Shown here: piece after piece, positions 1 through 12,700 of the stretch
Position numbering within the stretch: position 1 is the first letter of the stretch
Layout: every line of letters starts with the position of its first letter
Origin: Hippopus hippopus
Lineage: Eukaryota; Mollusca; Bivalvia; Cardiida; Cardiidae
Assembly: GCA_946811185.2 (NCBI GenBank)
Contig: OX328099.1
Span: 38,179,299 to 38,243,298 of the forward strand
Length of the DNA stretch: 64,000 bases
Direction: 5' to 3'
The notes under the pieces: generated by a model
Seen by the model: the letters and a program-made list of their open reading frames with translations, nothing else
The model's database searches: none
What the model was told of the DNA's origin: nothing
Translations under genes and position numbers: made by a program

Positions 1-551
1 TGTGGGAAAAGGAGAAAATGTCGGTTACCATGTTTTCAAAAGCCTTATTTCTTCGGGTCTTTAAAACTTAAGATTGTTTGGTAAAGGGTAAATCCCAGGT
101 TTTAAGGACCCTAAGAGAGGAGGCTTTTTGAAAGCATTGTGGGAAAAGGAGATAATGCTGGTAACCAGCATTTTCTTCTTTTCCCACAATGTTTACCTGC
201 GTTTCAAAGATGATTTCCAATAATTTGTCAAATGCATATGCTTTCAAATTGGGTAAGTCCAACATTTTGTTGTTTGATTAAGATTTAACAATTTGCTTTT
301 CAATCAATGTTTAAGAAATGTGCTCAACCCTTTACGCACAATGCTGACTTTAACGCCCCAAAGATAGAAGTCTTTTGAAAACATTATGGGAAAAGGAGAA
401 AATGCTGATAACCAGCATTTTCTCCGTTTCCCACAATGTTTTCTACACTATCAATGAAAAATAACACTATTTTAGCCACATTGAAATTGTCATCTGCAAA
501 TGCTTTCAGTTTGTACAAGGCTAAAATTTTTTTGTCTGGGAAAGGGTTAAA
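1..551. repeat. TTAA-flanked palindromic MITE copies (family A)
   Basis: Three copies or parts lie here: the end of one (1-93), one at about 90-290, and a good copy at 328-551. Family A is about 225 bp with ends CCCTTTACCANACAA / TTGTGTGGTAAAGGG, flanked by TTAA. Its central inverted repeat is about 60 bp (GTGGGAAAAGGAGAAAATGC, then its complement). TTAA duplication and CCC ends suggest a non-autonomous piggyBac-like element, an inference from termini only. Confidence 0.8.
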
Positions 552-583
552 GGAAACTATGAAAGGATGATTGTATCTTTCAG

Positions 584-700
584 CACATTTATATGTCCGA
601 CAGAGATAGTGGCTTACAGTGAACGGGTAGAGGAATTCCGAGCCATCAACTGTGAAGTGATAGCAGTTTCCTGTGACAGTCATCATTCCCATTTAGCATG
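584..700 (+). CDS. PRDX1: Peroxiredoxin exon with peroxidatic cysteine
   Basis: The acceptor is TATCTTTCAG at 574-583 and the donor is GTAATA at 701. The exon enters with one base completing a Phe codon and reads [15 protein letters not shown], then an [12 protein letters not shown] strand, then HLAW, with the Trp codon split TG|G. A palindromic MITE ends 34 bases before the exon and another begins about 34 bases after it. Confidence 0.95.
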
Positions 701-3700
701 GTAATAACCTTGCTGTTCACTAGATGCAAAGATTAACTTTTTACCACACAACAAGTTTTTAGACTGACCAGAATTCAAAGCAATCACAGATAACAAATTA
801 AATGTGGCTCAGATGGTGGGATTTGCTTTTGAAAATGGAGAAAATGTTGTAGGAAAGGAGAAAATGCTGTTAAGAAGCATTTTCTTCTTTTACCACAATG
901 TTTTCAGAAGGCCTCTTTCTCAGGATAATTTAATCTTGGGATTGTGTAGAAATAGGTTAAAGACATTTTGATATTAAAAGCACTTGCGATCAACATAATA
1001 AATATTGTTCAAATGGTGCCCTTGAAAGGGTAGAAAATATTGTGGAGAAAGGAGAATTTTATGATTACCAGTATTTTCTCCTGTTTCCATAATTCTTTCA
1101 AAATCTTTCTACAACAGGATGTAAAAGGATACAATCTTTCAGTAAAGGTTCAACTCTATACTAGATCAAAGAATACAAAATTCTAGACTGGTTCATCATT
1201 GAGAGCCGACTCGGACAACAAAGTAAATGTGGCTCAAATGATGGAAATACATGTAGTCTTAAAATGTTTTCTTTTGCATTGTTTAGTAGACTGATTTGAT
1301 CAAGATTGGTTTGCAAAGTTGGATTTTGATCCAGAGTCCCATGTTTTTATGTAGTATTCTGACCAAAATACAAAATTAGAATCTTGTCCAAATTGAAAGC
1401 ATTTGTAGACAACAAGTTAAATATGGCTCATTATTATGGTGGGCCCTGGTGGAAGAAGCCTTTTGAAAATTGTTGGGAAAGGATTTTCTTCTTTTCCCAC
1501 AATGTTTTTTGCTCATTCAAAAAAAAAAAAGAATTATCATTAGAGCCATATTTATCATCTGCAGATGATTTTTAATTAGACAAGCCTCTGATTTTTGTTT
1601 TCCTATATAGACTTAAGGTATATTCTATGAATACATGAGAAAACATCAGTTAACCCTTTACCAAACAATCCTGGGTTTTCACAACCCTGTAGAAGAGGCC
1701 TTTTAAAAACACTGGGAAAAGGAGAAAATGCTGGCAACCAGTGTTTTCTCCTTTTTCCACAATGTTTTCTACCCTATCAAAGCAAGATTGCATCATTTAA
1801 ACCACATTGAAATTGTTGTCTGCAAGTGCTTTCAATTTAGACAAGGCTAACATTTTGTCATCTGGTAAAGGGTTAAAGAAGTCCTCTCTTTCACAGGATC
1901 AATACACCAAGGAAACAAGGTGGTTTGGGCCAAATGAACATTCCTATATTGTCGGACAAAACCTATGACATTTCCAAAAAATATGGGGTATACAAAGAAG
2001 ATGAAGGAGTTGCATTTAGGTGAGATTTTCATGGTTTTTGAAAGCAGATTACAGATGATATTTTTTTGCCCGTCTACAAACAAGCCATAGTGACATAACT
2101 GTTCATTAGATGACAAAATTTTGGACTTGTTCCACATTGAAAGTATTTTTAACACGCAAAGTCAATTGAAAATATTTTTAGATCTGAAATTAAATTGGAC
2201 TGAAATGATGCAATTTGTCTTTGGAGGGGTAGAAAACTTTGTGGAAAAAGTTGAAATTAATGGTTGCTAGCATTTCTCCTTTCCCACAGTGTATTCAAAT
2301 ATCTTCTCCTTGGTTGTAAATACAGAGTTTATTTGGTAAAGCTTAGCCTCTTACAACACAATCCAGACTATGAATGACACTGATGAAAAAGTTTTTCGAA
2401 AACATAGTGGTTAAAGGACAAAATGCTAATAACCAGCATTGGCTGCTTTTCCCACAATGTTTTCTGCACTATCAAAGACAAATTTTGTCATGTGCAAATG
2501 CCTACTTCAATTTGGATGAGTCTAAAATTTTGTTGTGTACTAAAGGTTTCAAAGGAGAAAAATTTAAAGAACTGGAAAGTGTCTTTCTTTCACCAAAGGC
2601 CTTTGAAGCTCCTAGTATTTCATGGAACAATGAAATTTTCATTGGTTGATCATCAAACACTAATTCTATGATGATGAGTTTATCATATCTTCAAGACCAA
2701 GGGTGAGTTAACTCCATACCAGATGACCAATTTCTTGGGTTTGACCAAATTGTAAGCATTTGCAGACGATAAATTGAGTGTAGATCAAATGATGATTTCT
2801 GTCTTTGATGGGGTAGGAAACATTGTGGGTATAGGAGTTTTGCTTTTCTTACAATGTTTTCAAAAGCTGTCTTCTTCAGGGTTGTTAAAGCTAGGAATTG
2901 CTTGGTAAAGGGTTAAATGAATCATGCATTCTTAGAGTGATACATACTTAATATCTGTATTTGCAAATTTAACTTTTGGCCAAAAAATAAAATTTTGCAC
3001 TCATTGAAATTAAAAAAGGATCTAATTGCAGATGACAAAATTATTGAAGTTCAAGTGACGATTTCGGTCTCTGATAGGATTTGATAGGATTTTCTCCTTT
3101 TTCAACAATGTTTTCAAAAGTTCTCTTCTTCAAGGCCATAAAAATTCGGTTGTGTGTTGTAAAGGGTTAAACTCTTGGGCATTTAATCCTTCACCAAAAT
3201 AGTCTTGTGGTTTAATGATCTTGAAGAGAAAAGTTTTTGAGAACAATTCTGAAACGAAGAAAATGCTGGTAACTGGAATTTTTCCTCAATGTTTTCTAGC
3301 CTTTCTGAAACTAATTTCATCATTTGCACACATTTAACCCTTAGGCTGCTAAGCGTGACTCACTGACCTTTTGTGGACAGTGTAGATCAAAGATCAGACT
3401 GCACAGAACGTGCAGTCTGATCTTTGATCTACATTGTCCGATACAAACATATTATTTGCCCAAAAAGTACCCTTGAAATAGCCAAAATTGGGTTTTTATC
3501 ATCAGCTCAAAAAATTCATTTCAGTTATTTAGCAGGATAAGGATTAATACGTTGTCTGAAAATGCTTTGAATATGGACCTGTCTAAAATTTTGTCATCAT
3601 GTAAAGAGTATTACCAAAGGTGATTTAAATGAATTATGCATTAGTAGAATAATACATTCTTCCTTACCTGCATTTGCAAATTTCAGCTTTTGGGCATTAA

Positions 3701-6700
3701 ACCCTTAACCAAATATTTATGTATTTAACGACCCTTCAGAAGAAGGCTTTTGAAAATGTAGCGGGATATGGAGAAAATGCTGCATACTAGCATTTTCTTC
3801 TTCTCTAACAATATTTTTTAACATTTGAAAGACATGTTATCTACAAGTTTGAGCTACAAATAATTTGCTGTCTGCAAATTCTCTCAAATTTGGACAAGTC
3901 TAAAATTTTGTTGTGTAGTAAAGAGTCAGACAAATTTGGTAAACAGTAATCCAAAGATTACATTTGTGCCTATGATTCAGCCCATTGGATGTTTCTAGCT
4001 CACCTGAGGAAGTGCTGAAGGTGAGCTCAAATGGTCGTGCATCATGTGTCGTGCAGTCGTAAACAATTACCTTGTGTGCACTCTAGAGGCAGTATTTTCA
4101 GTCTAATACTCATGAAATGTGGTCAGAATGTTTTTATTGATAATATCTCCTATAGGTTTGAAATTGAGTCATTGCTGGTCAAAAAGAAGGTCACTTGGAC
4201 AAATCTTTAAAAACCTTGTATGCACTCTAAAGCCCACATTATCAGTCCAATACTCATGAAACTTTGTCAGAATGTTTTTCTTTATAATATCTTGGACATG
4301 TGCAAACTTTTAATCTAATCGAAAAGTAGGTCAGAGGGACAATCCTTAAGAAAACTTTGTGTGCAGTCTGGAGGCCACATTATCAGTCCGATACTCATGA
4401 AATGTAGCCAGAATGCTTGTCTTGATAGAATCTGTTGAAAAGTATGAAATTGGGTCAAGTAGATCAGTGGGTCAAATGTTAGAAAAACCTTGCATACACT
4501 CAAGAGATGACATTTATGTCTGATACTGATGAAACTTGGGTCAGAGTGTTTGTCTTGATGATACATGTACATGTACTTTGGACAAGTTCGAAATTTGGCC
4601 ACTTCAGGTCGAAAAGTAGGTCACTGGGACAAATCTTTGAAAAAATTATTTTGCACTCTAGCGGCTGCATTGTCAGTCTAATACACATGAAATTTGGTCC
4701 TAATGTTTGCCTTGATGATATCAAAGACACAGGCAAGTTTGAAATTTTGTCATGCCATTTCAAACAGTTAGTCAATGGGACAAATCTTAGAAAAACCTTG
4801 TGTGCACTCTGAAGGCCACTTTTTCAGTCTGATACTTGGTTAAAATGTTTGTCTTGATGATGTTTTGGACATGTATGAAATAAAGTCAAGTCTGGTTAAA
4901 AAAGTTGTCACTGGGACAAATCTTGGAAAAATTTCATTTGTACTCTAGAGGCCACATTTTCAGTTGAACAGACAACGTGGTCAGAATGTTTGTCTTGATA
5001 TATCAGGCATACTTGAAATTAGTTTATATTGGGTCAAAATATAGGTCACTGGGACAAATTTTAGAAAAATTGTTGAGGTAACATTTTCAGTCCGATACTT
5101 ATGGAAATTGGTCAGAATACTTGTCTTGATGATATCTAAGACAATTCAGAATTGGGTGAAATCATGTCAAAAAGTAGGTCACAGGGACAAATATGAGAAA
5201 AACCTTGTGTGCACTCCAAAGGCCACATTTTCAGTCTCAGACTCATAAAATTTGATCAGAATGTTGTCTTGGTATTGTCTAGAAAAAGTTTGAATTGAAT
5301 CACAATCAGATGTCTATAACTTTATCAATCCTAGATGATTTTACTAAGGTGAGCGCTTTAGGGGAAATAGCCCTCTTGTCTTGAACTTGCCAGTGGTTTT
5401 GTTTAAGGGACAAAAACCAGAAAAAATGGACTCAAAGGAACAGTCCTTTTTTTATGGAACTGCTTGGCAAATATTATGGAATAAGGAGCATGGAATGCCC
5501 TTGCTTCTTTTCTCATATTGTTGTTTAGATATGTGTCTCACTCTACAGTCTGTACAATTTGGGCTAACAGTTAGTATATAGGGATAGAAAGAGGCTATGA
5601 CTGATGGGCTGAGAGCAATTATCTAATCTTGTATTTGAAGATTTTGGTACATTCACCCCCTTGACCTGTTTCAGTTGTCCTCAGAAGTAGGCCTGTAGGC
5701 CAAAGTTCATCTTTATTGGGACCCCCTTAACTCCTTATCAAACAATTTCATGTTTTAATGACACTGAGAAAGAAAACCTTTGAACCCATTGTGAGAAAAG
5801 GAGAAAATGCTGGGAACAAGAGAAATGGTTTGTTTCGGGCCATTTATCCATTTTACCATAATGCTTTTAAATGGTACCTGAATCAAAGTGAAAAAAGTCA
5901 TATCATAGAAATGGAAGTGTTTCACCCTTTACCAAACAAGAAAATTGCAGACTTTTTCAACTTGAGCAAGCAATTTCAAACGACAAGTTGAATGTGCCTA
6001 AAATAAAGGTAAGTGTCTTTGGAGGTGTAGAAAATATATGTATGGGATGTATGTATATATGGGAAATGCAGAAAATGCTGGTTACCAGCATTTTCTCTTT
6101 TTTCCATAATCTTTTTAAAAGAATTTTTCTTAAGGGTTGTTGAAACTTGGGATTGTTTGGTAAAGGGTTAGCTGCTTACCGAACCACAAAAGTTTTTATA
6201 TGTCTAAATCCAGAGCATTTGCAGACTACAAACTAGATTTGGCTCAAATTGTGGGCTTTATCTTTTGGTAGAAAACATTGTGGGAAAAGGAGCAAATGCT
6301 GGTTACCAGCATTTTCTCCTTTTCCCACAATGTTTTCAAAAGCCTACTTCCTAAAGTTCATACAATTTTGGGATTGTGTTGAAAAGGGTAAATGTTTCAT
6401 CTTTTAGCAACATGATGTAAACCACTCCCCAATAACCTTGACAAATCCTTTAAGATGAAAATTTCAGATAATCCAGCATTTTCTCCTTTTCTCCAGCATC
6501 TCTCCTTTTTCAACAATGTTTTTTACCCTTGCACAGACTTATCTCATAATTTGAGCTAAATTAATTTGTCCCCTGCAAATGTTTTCAATATGGATGACCC
6601 AAAATTTGGTTGTATTTATTGTGATTGATCATTTGAAATCCTAAAAAATTCAAAGAACTTGTATCCAAAAAGACATGTCTGTCAGATCAAAGTTAAAATA

Positions 6701-9700
6701 ACCACTTTAGAAACAAAACATGTTTATCTAACTGATTTCAAATGTCAGAGCTAGTCATTGTTTGGGAATTGTTTATATTATTTTAAAAGTTTGCCATGTT
6801 TGTTGAAACTGTTGTTCATTCCAGCAAGACATGTTTTGGTTTAATACTTTGTTTTGGTTAAAGGCTTTGTTTTGGTTTTGTTGAGCAGGCACCCTTTCAG
6901 CAACCCTTTGGTAACTTGATTAGACAACAAAATTTCGGACTTTTCAGAATTCAAAGCATATGCTGATGATAATTCCAAAGTGAATTGTTATTTGATCTGT
7001 CAGTGAAAGGTAAGAAAACATTGTTGGAAAAAAGAGAAAATGATGGTTACCAGATTTCTTTCATAGGGTCATTAAAACTCTGTACTGTGTGGTAAAGGGT
7101 TAAATCATGGTTGACTCTTCTAATATCACATTGTTACAGAAGTGCTGCTATATTGTTTTCAAAAATCTGTATCTGTGAACCTATTGTGTAGCCCTTTTGT
7201 ATACAATCTCATGTTGTTTGAAAACATTGTGGGCAAAGGAGAAAATGTTGGTAGCGAACATTTTCTCCTTTTCCCAAAATATTTCCAACACTTTCACAAA
7301 CAAATTCCATTATTTGAGCCACATTGGGTTTGTTGTCTGCAAATGCTTTCAATTTGGACGAGTTTAAAAATTTTGTCGTCTGGTAAAGAGTTAACCCTTT
7401 ACCACACGACAAATTTTAGACCTGTCCGAATTCAAAGCATTTGCAGATGACAGTTTCAATGTGGCTCATATGAAATGATTTTTCTTTGATAGGGTAGAAA
7501 ACATTGTGGGAAAAGGAGAAAATGCTGGTAACCAGCATTTTCTCCTTTCCCCACAATGTTTTCAAAAGCCTTCTCTGTCAGGGGTGTTAAAAGCCGTCAT
7601 TGTGTGGTAAAGGGTTAAGTATTTATGAAACAATTCCTAGTTTTTACAACCCTGGGAGAAAGAAGACCTTGGAAAAAAAAATGTGGCAAAAGGAGAAAAT
7701 ACCAGTGACAGCATTTTCTCCTTTTCCACAATGAATTTTACTCTAATAAGGACAAATTCCATCATTTGAGCCACCCCTATTTTTTTTTCTGCAAATGCTT
7801 TCAATATGGACAAGTCTCAATTTTTGTCTTGTGGTAAAGAGTTAAGCAAGATTTCACTGTTTTGTTTCTGTTGCATAAATTTGAAAAAAAACATTGGAAT
7901 TCTTATGGCCGAAACAGTAATGTAATATTGATTACAACTGATCACTACATAGATGTGAAATTATTTTCAGAGGATTATTTATAATAGATGACAAAGGCAA
8001 TTTACGACAAATCACGATCAACGATCTACCTGTAGGCCGAAATGTGGATGAGACATTACGATTGGTTCAAGCTTTCCAGTTCACTGATAAACATGGAGAA
8101 GGTAAAACAAAGCACTTCATTGGCTTACACTTACTTGTGAATATTCATGCCTTGTGTAATTAAGTTATAGGTCCATATGCATAATTATGTAGCTACGCTG
8201 GTAGTAAGATGAGGTAGATTTCCTTGGACAACAATATGTGTTACATGCATCTTCTAGTTGTTTTGACACATGTGCGGAGAGCAGCTAGAAAAAGGCATAA
8301 GAAAATGCTAGAATTTTTCATTAGCAATTAGTTTAAGCTACCTTCTTTATCAAACAACTCAATTTTATTCTGTTCCAATTTAAAAGTATTTGCAGATGAC
8401 ATATATATATATGGTTCAAATAACAGGCTTTGACTTTGGAAGGTCAGAAAACATTGTTGGAAAAGGAGAAAATGCTGGTTACCAGCAGTTCATTTTCCTA
8501 CAATGTTTTCAAAAGCTTTCTTCTTCAGGCTTGGTAAAACTCGGGACTGTTACGTAAAAGCTTATCTAAACACTGGCTTTTGAGGTTAATTTGGTTGTTC
8601 TCAGATGATTGTCCAGCTTGGTGTGTCGTCAGCAATGGGTTTGTTAACCCCTTACCTCACAATCCTGTGTTTTAACAACCCAGAGGAAGAAACCTTTTGA
8701 AAACATTGTTGGTGAAGGAGACAATGCTGGTGACTGGCATTTTCTTCTTTTCCCACAATGTTTTCAACCCAGTCAAAAGACAAATTACAATTTGAGAAAT
8801 ATTAAAATGCTGTGAATTTGGTAAAGCCGAAAATTTTGTTGTATGGTAAGGGTATAAGACTCCAGGTTTTCAAATGCTTCTACATAAAAATTCATGAAAC
8901 TCATAAAAAAAAAAAACCATTGGTGTTCGAAAAGTTGGGAAGCATGAGATTTATTTCTACATTTTACTTGGAAATATTCCTAAAAACGTAAAACAAGCCT
9001 TGTGGTATCCTGTGTGTTTTTAGCTCCACTGGCCGAAGGCCAGCAGGCTTATGTCATTGCCTGTTGTCCGTCATGCGTCCGTCCGTCCGTGCGTCTGTCC
9101 GTCCGTCCGTGCGTTAACTTTTTTTTAAAACGTCTTCTTCTCTGAAACTACCCATCCAATTTTGATGAAACTTCACAGAAATGATCCTGCCATGGTCCTC
9201 TTCAGAATTTCTTGAAAGAATTTAATTCCTTCAAAAACTCTGGTTGCCATGGCAACAAAACTGAAAAATTTTGAAAATCTTTCAAAAGCTTCTTGTCTGA
9301 AACCGTAAGGCCAAGGGCTACCAAATTTGGCATGTAGCTTTATCTAGTGGACCTCTACCAAGTTTCTTCAATTTATAGCCCTGGGGTCAAAATTGGCCCT
9401 GCCCCGGGGGTTACAAGTTATACATGGGCTTATTTAGGGAGAACTTTAAAATTCCTCTTCTACCTAGCCATAGGGCCTAGAGCTACCAAATTTGGCATGT
9501 AGCTTTATCTAGTGGACCTCTGCCAAGATTGTTCAAATTATAGCCCTGGGGTCAAATTAGGCCCTGCCCGGGGGTAACAAGTTTTACATGGGCTTATATA
9601 AGAAGTTTTACATGGGTTTATATAGGGAGAACTTTAAAATTCTTCTTTGACCTAGCCATGGGGCCTAGGGCGACCAAATTTGGCATGTAGCTTTATCTAG

Positions 9701-12700
9701 TGGACCTGTACCAAGGGTGTCCAAATTATAGCCAAGGGTCAAATTTGACTTCGCTCCGGGGGGTAACATGTTTTACATGGGCGGGCTTATATAGGAAAAT
9801 CTTTCGCATCTAGCTATAAGGGCTAGGGCTATCAAATTTTGCATTTAGCTTTATCTAGGGGGTCTCTATCAAGGGTGCCCAAATTATAGCCCAGGGGGTC
9901 AAATGTAGCCCCACCCCAGGGGGTCACAAGTTCTACATGGTCTTATATAAGGAAACTTTAATAATCTACTTGTACATAGCCATATTTAGGCCTAGGGCTA
10001 CCAAATTTTGCATGTAACTTTATATAATGGGCCTCTACCAAGAGGGCCCAAATTTTAACTTTGGGGGTCAAGTTTGACTCCACACCAGGGGTCACAAGTT
10101 TTACATTGGCTTTTATAGTGAAAACTTGATAAACCTGTGTATTTTACAGGGCCTTTTATTCAGCAAACTTGTTTTACATGACTTTTTATTGGGCAAGATT
10201 AAAAAATCTTTTTGTTTATAACCACACATTCTAGTTTCATATTGTAGGTCTGGGGTCAAAATTGCCTTCATTCCAGGGATCGCAAGTTTAACATGGGCTT
10301 CAAAATATTGTCACTTCAATTTAAACATTAATCAAGGGAAATAACTCTTTTTATGAAAGATAAAGTTCGTTACTATTTACCTCCCTTGATTATCAAGCTG
10401 CAGTGATACATGATTGGTGCTAGACAAGTTTTTTAGCTGCACTGGCCGAAGGCCAGCAGGCTTATGTTATGGCCCGTTGTCCGTTGTGCGTCCATCCGTA
10501 TGTTAACTTTTTAGCTCACTTGAGCACAACGTGCTCAAGGGGAGCTTTTAGCATTTGTTTCAACTCAATAAAAGAATTTTCAATCATACACCAAAACAAA
10601 AAATTATCCTCCACATATCTGACTGTGTTTACAAACTATGAAGTGTTCATATAAATACACCATGTCTACTGTTTGATGATGACTAGCTTAGAAAAAGTAT
10701 TAATAAAATAAGTTTGAAAAAAAATCTTAGTGATTTATTATGACAATTGTTAGCACACATGTAACTCATTACCAAACGATAATATTTTAGGCTTGTCTAA
10801 ATTGAAAGCACTTGCAGACGACAAAATAAAAGTGATTGAAAATTTGAAATTTGTTTTGTGAACAGTAGAAAACATTGTAAGAAAAGAAGAAAATGCTTTT
10901 CTAAAGCCTTCTTTCTCAGGGTCATCAAAAGTAGGGATTGTCTGGTAATAGGTTAAAAAGATATATTTCAAACTGAGATTGATGTATATACTTGTTTTTT
11001 ACTGGCACTGAAGGTCCGTCCGTCCATCTGTCCGTGCGTGCATTAACTTTTATTTCAAACATCTCTGAAACTACTTACCCAATTTTGATGAAACTTCAAA
11101 GAAATGATCCTGCCATGGTCTTCTTCAGAATCCCATGACAGAATTTTATTCCTTCAAAAACTCTGGTTGCCATGGCAACAAAACTGAAAAATATAGAAAA
11201 TTTTCAAAAATCTTCTTCTCTGAAACTGTAAGGCCTAGGGCTACCAAATTTGGCATGTAGCTGTATCTAGTGGGCCTCTACCAAGTTCCTTCAAATAATA
11301 GCCATGGGGTCTACCAAATTTTGCATGTAGCTTTATCTAGTGGGCCTCTACAAGGAGGGCCCAAATTATAGTCCTTGACCCAAGTTTGTCCCCACACCAC
11401 GGAACACAAGGTCACCAGTTTTACATGGGCTTTTGTAATGAAAACTATCCTAAGTCATCATGTTACTAACCATTATAAAGACTAAGGCTATTAGATTTAG
11501 CCCTGTCTCATGGGTTTCATGTTTTACAGGGCTTTTCATTGAGAAAAATTTGAAAATCTTCTTGTTTATAACATTCAAGAACTGAATTATTTGGTATGGA
11601 GCTTTATATTGTGGACCTCCACCAGGATTCAAATAATTATAGCTTTGCGATCAAAATTGGCTTTGCCCATGGATCACAACTTTCTCGTAGGATTAGATAG
11701 AAAAATGTTTGCATGTCCTCGTGTTTGAAATCAATTTGCTGAATATTGTAATGTTTGGCTTGTAGTGTTTTTACTTAATAGCCAGTGGAGCGATACAGGG
11801 CCATCATGGCCCTCTTGTTTGAATAGTGAGTTACCCCTGTACCTGCTGACAAAATTGTTAGACTCATCCATTTTGGAAGCATTTGCAGATGACAAGTTTT
11901 ATGTTGCTTAACTCTTCACTACACTATCCCGACTTTTAACAACCCTAAGAAAACAGCCTTTTGAAAACATTTTGGGAAAAGGAGAAAATGCTGGTAACCA
12001 GCATTTTCACCTTTTCTCAAAATGTTTTCCACCCTTCCCAAAACAAATTTCTATTTTTCAGTGACATTTATTTTGTCGTCTGCGAATGGTTTTAGTTTGG
12101 ACCAGTCTAAAATTTTGTCATTTGGTAAAGAGTTAACTCTTCACTAGACAACAAAATGACTTGTCCAAATTGATATCAATTGCAGATAATAAATATGGCT
12201 ATAATGATGAGATTTGGCCCTGAAAGAGTGTAAAACATTGTGGGAAAGGGAGACAGTACTAGTTACCAGCATTTTCTCCTTTTCATATAATGTTTTCAAA
12301 AGCACTGTTACTCCGGTTCGTAAAAACACAGAATTGTGTGATAAAGAGTTAAATGCTGGTTACCAGTATTTTCATCTTTTCCGTCTATCCTTTCAAAAGT
12401 GTTCTTTTTTGGGCTTGGCTTCTGTGTTAAATCCTTAACAGTTAAAGTCATATTTATTTCTTCTAAATTATATTAAGCATAAAAAATGTAAAGAAAAAAA
12501 TGATATTGGCAGTATGAAATGCTTGTGGGAAAAAGAGCTATTGCTCTTCACCAGCAATAGCTTCTTTTTCTACAATGTTTTCAAAAGCTGTCAAGAACAG
12601 GAACATTAAAAGTAGTATTTGTACAGTAAGTGATCAGGTGTAATTATCATTGTTGTTTCAGTTTGTCCTGCCAACTGGAAACCGGGTGCTGATACGCTGA

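Noticed and set aside
1..583. N-terminal peroxiredoxin exon within the window
   Set aside because: The sequence is entirely MITE-derived up to the acceptor at 583; no DFTGTAV-like or YPLDF-like codons are found.
4315..4812. Overlapping open frames on both strands
   Set aside because: Fall on monomers of the CTCACC-type array and have no domain.
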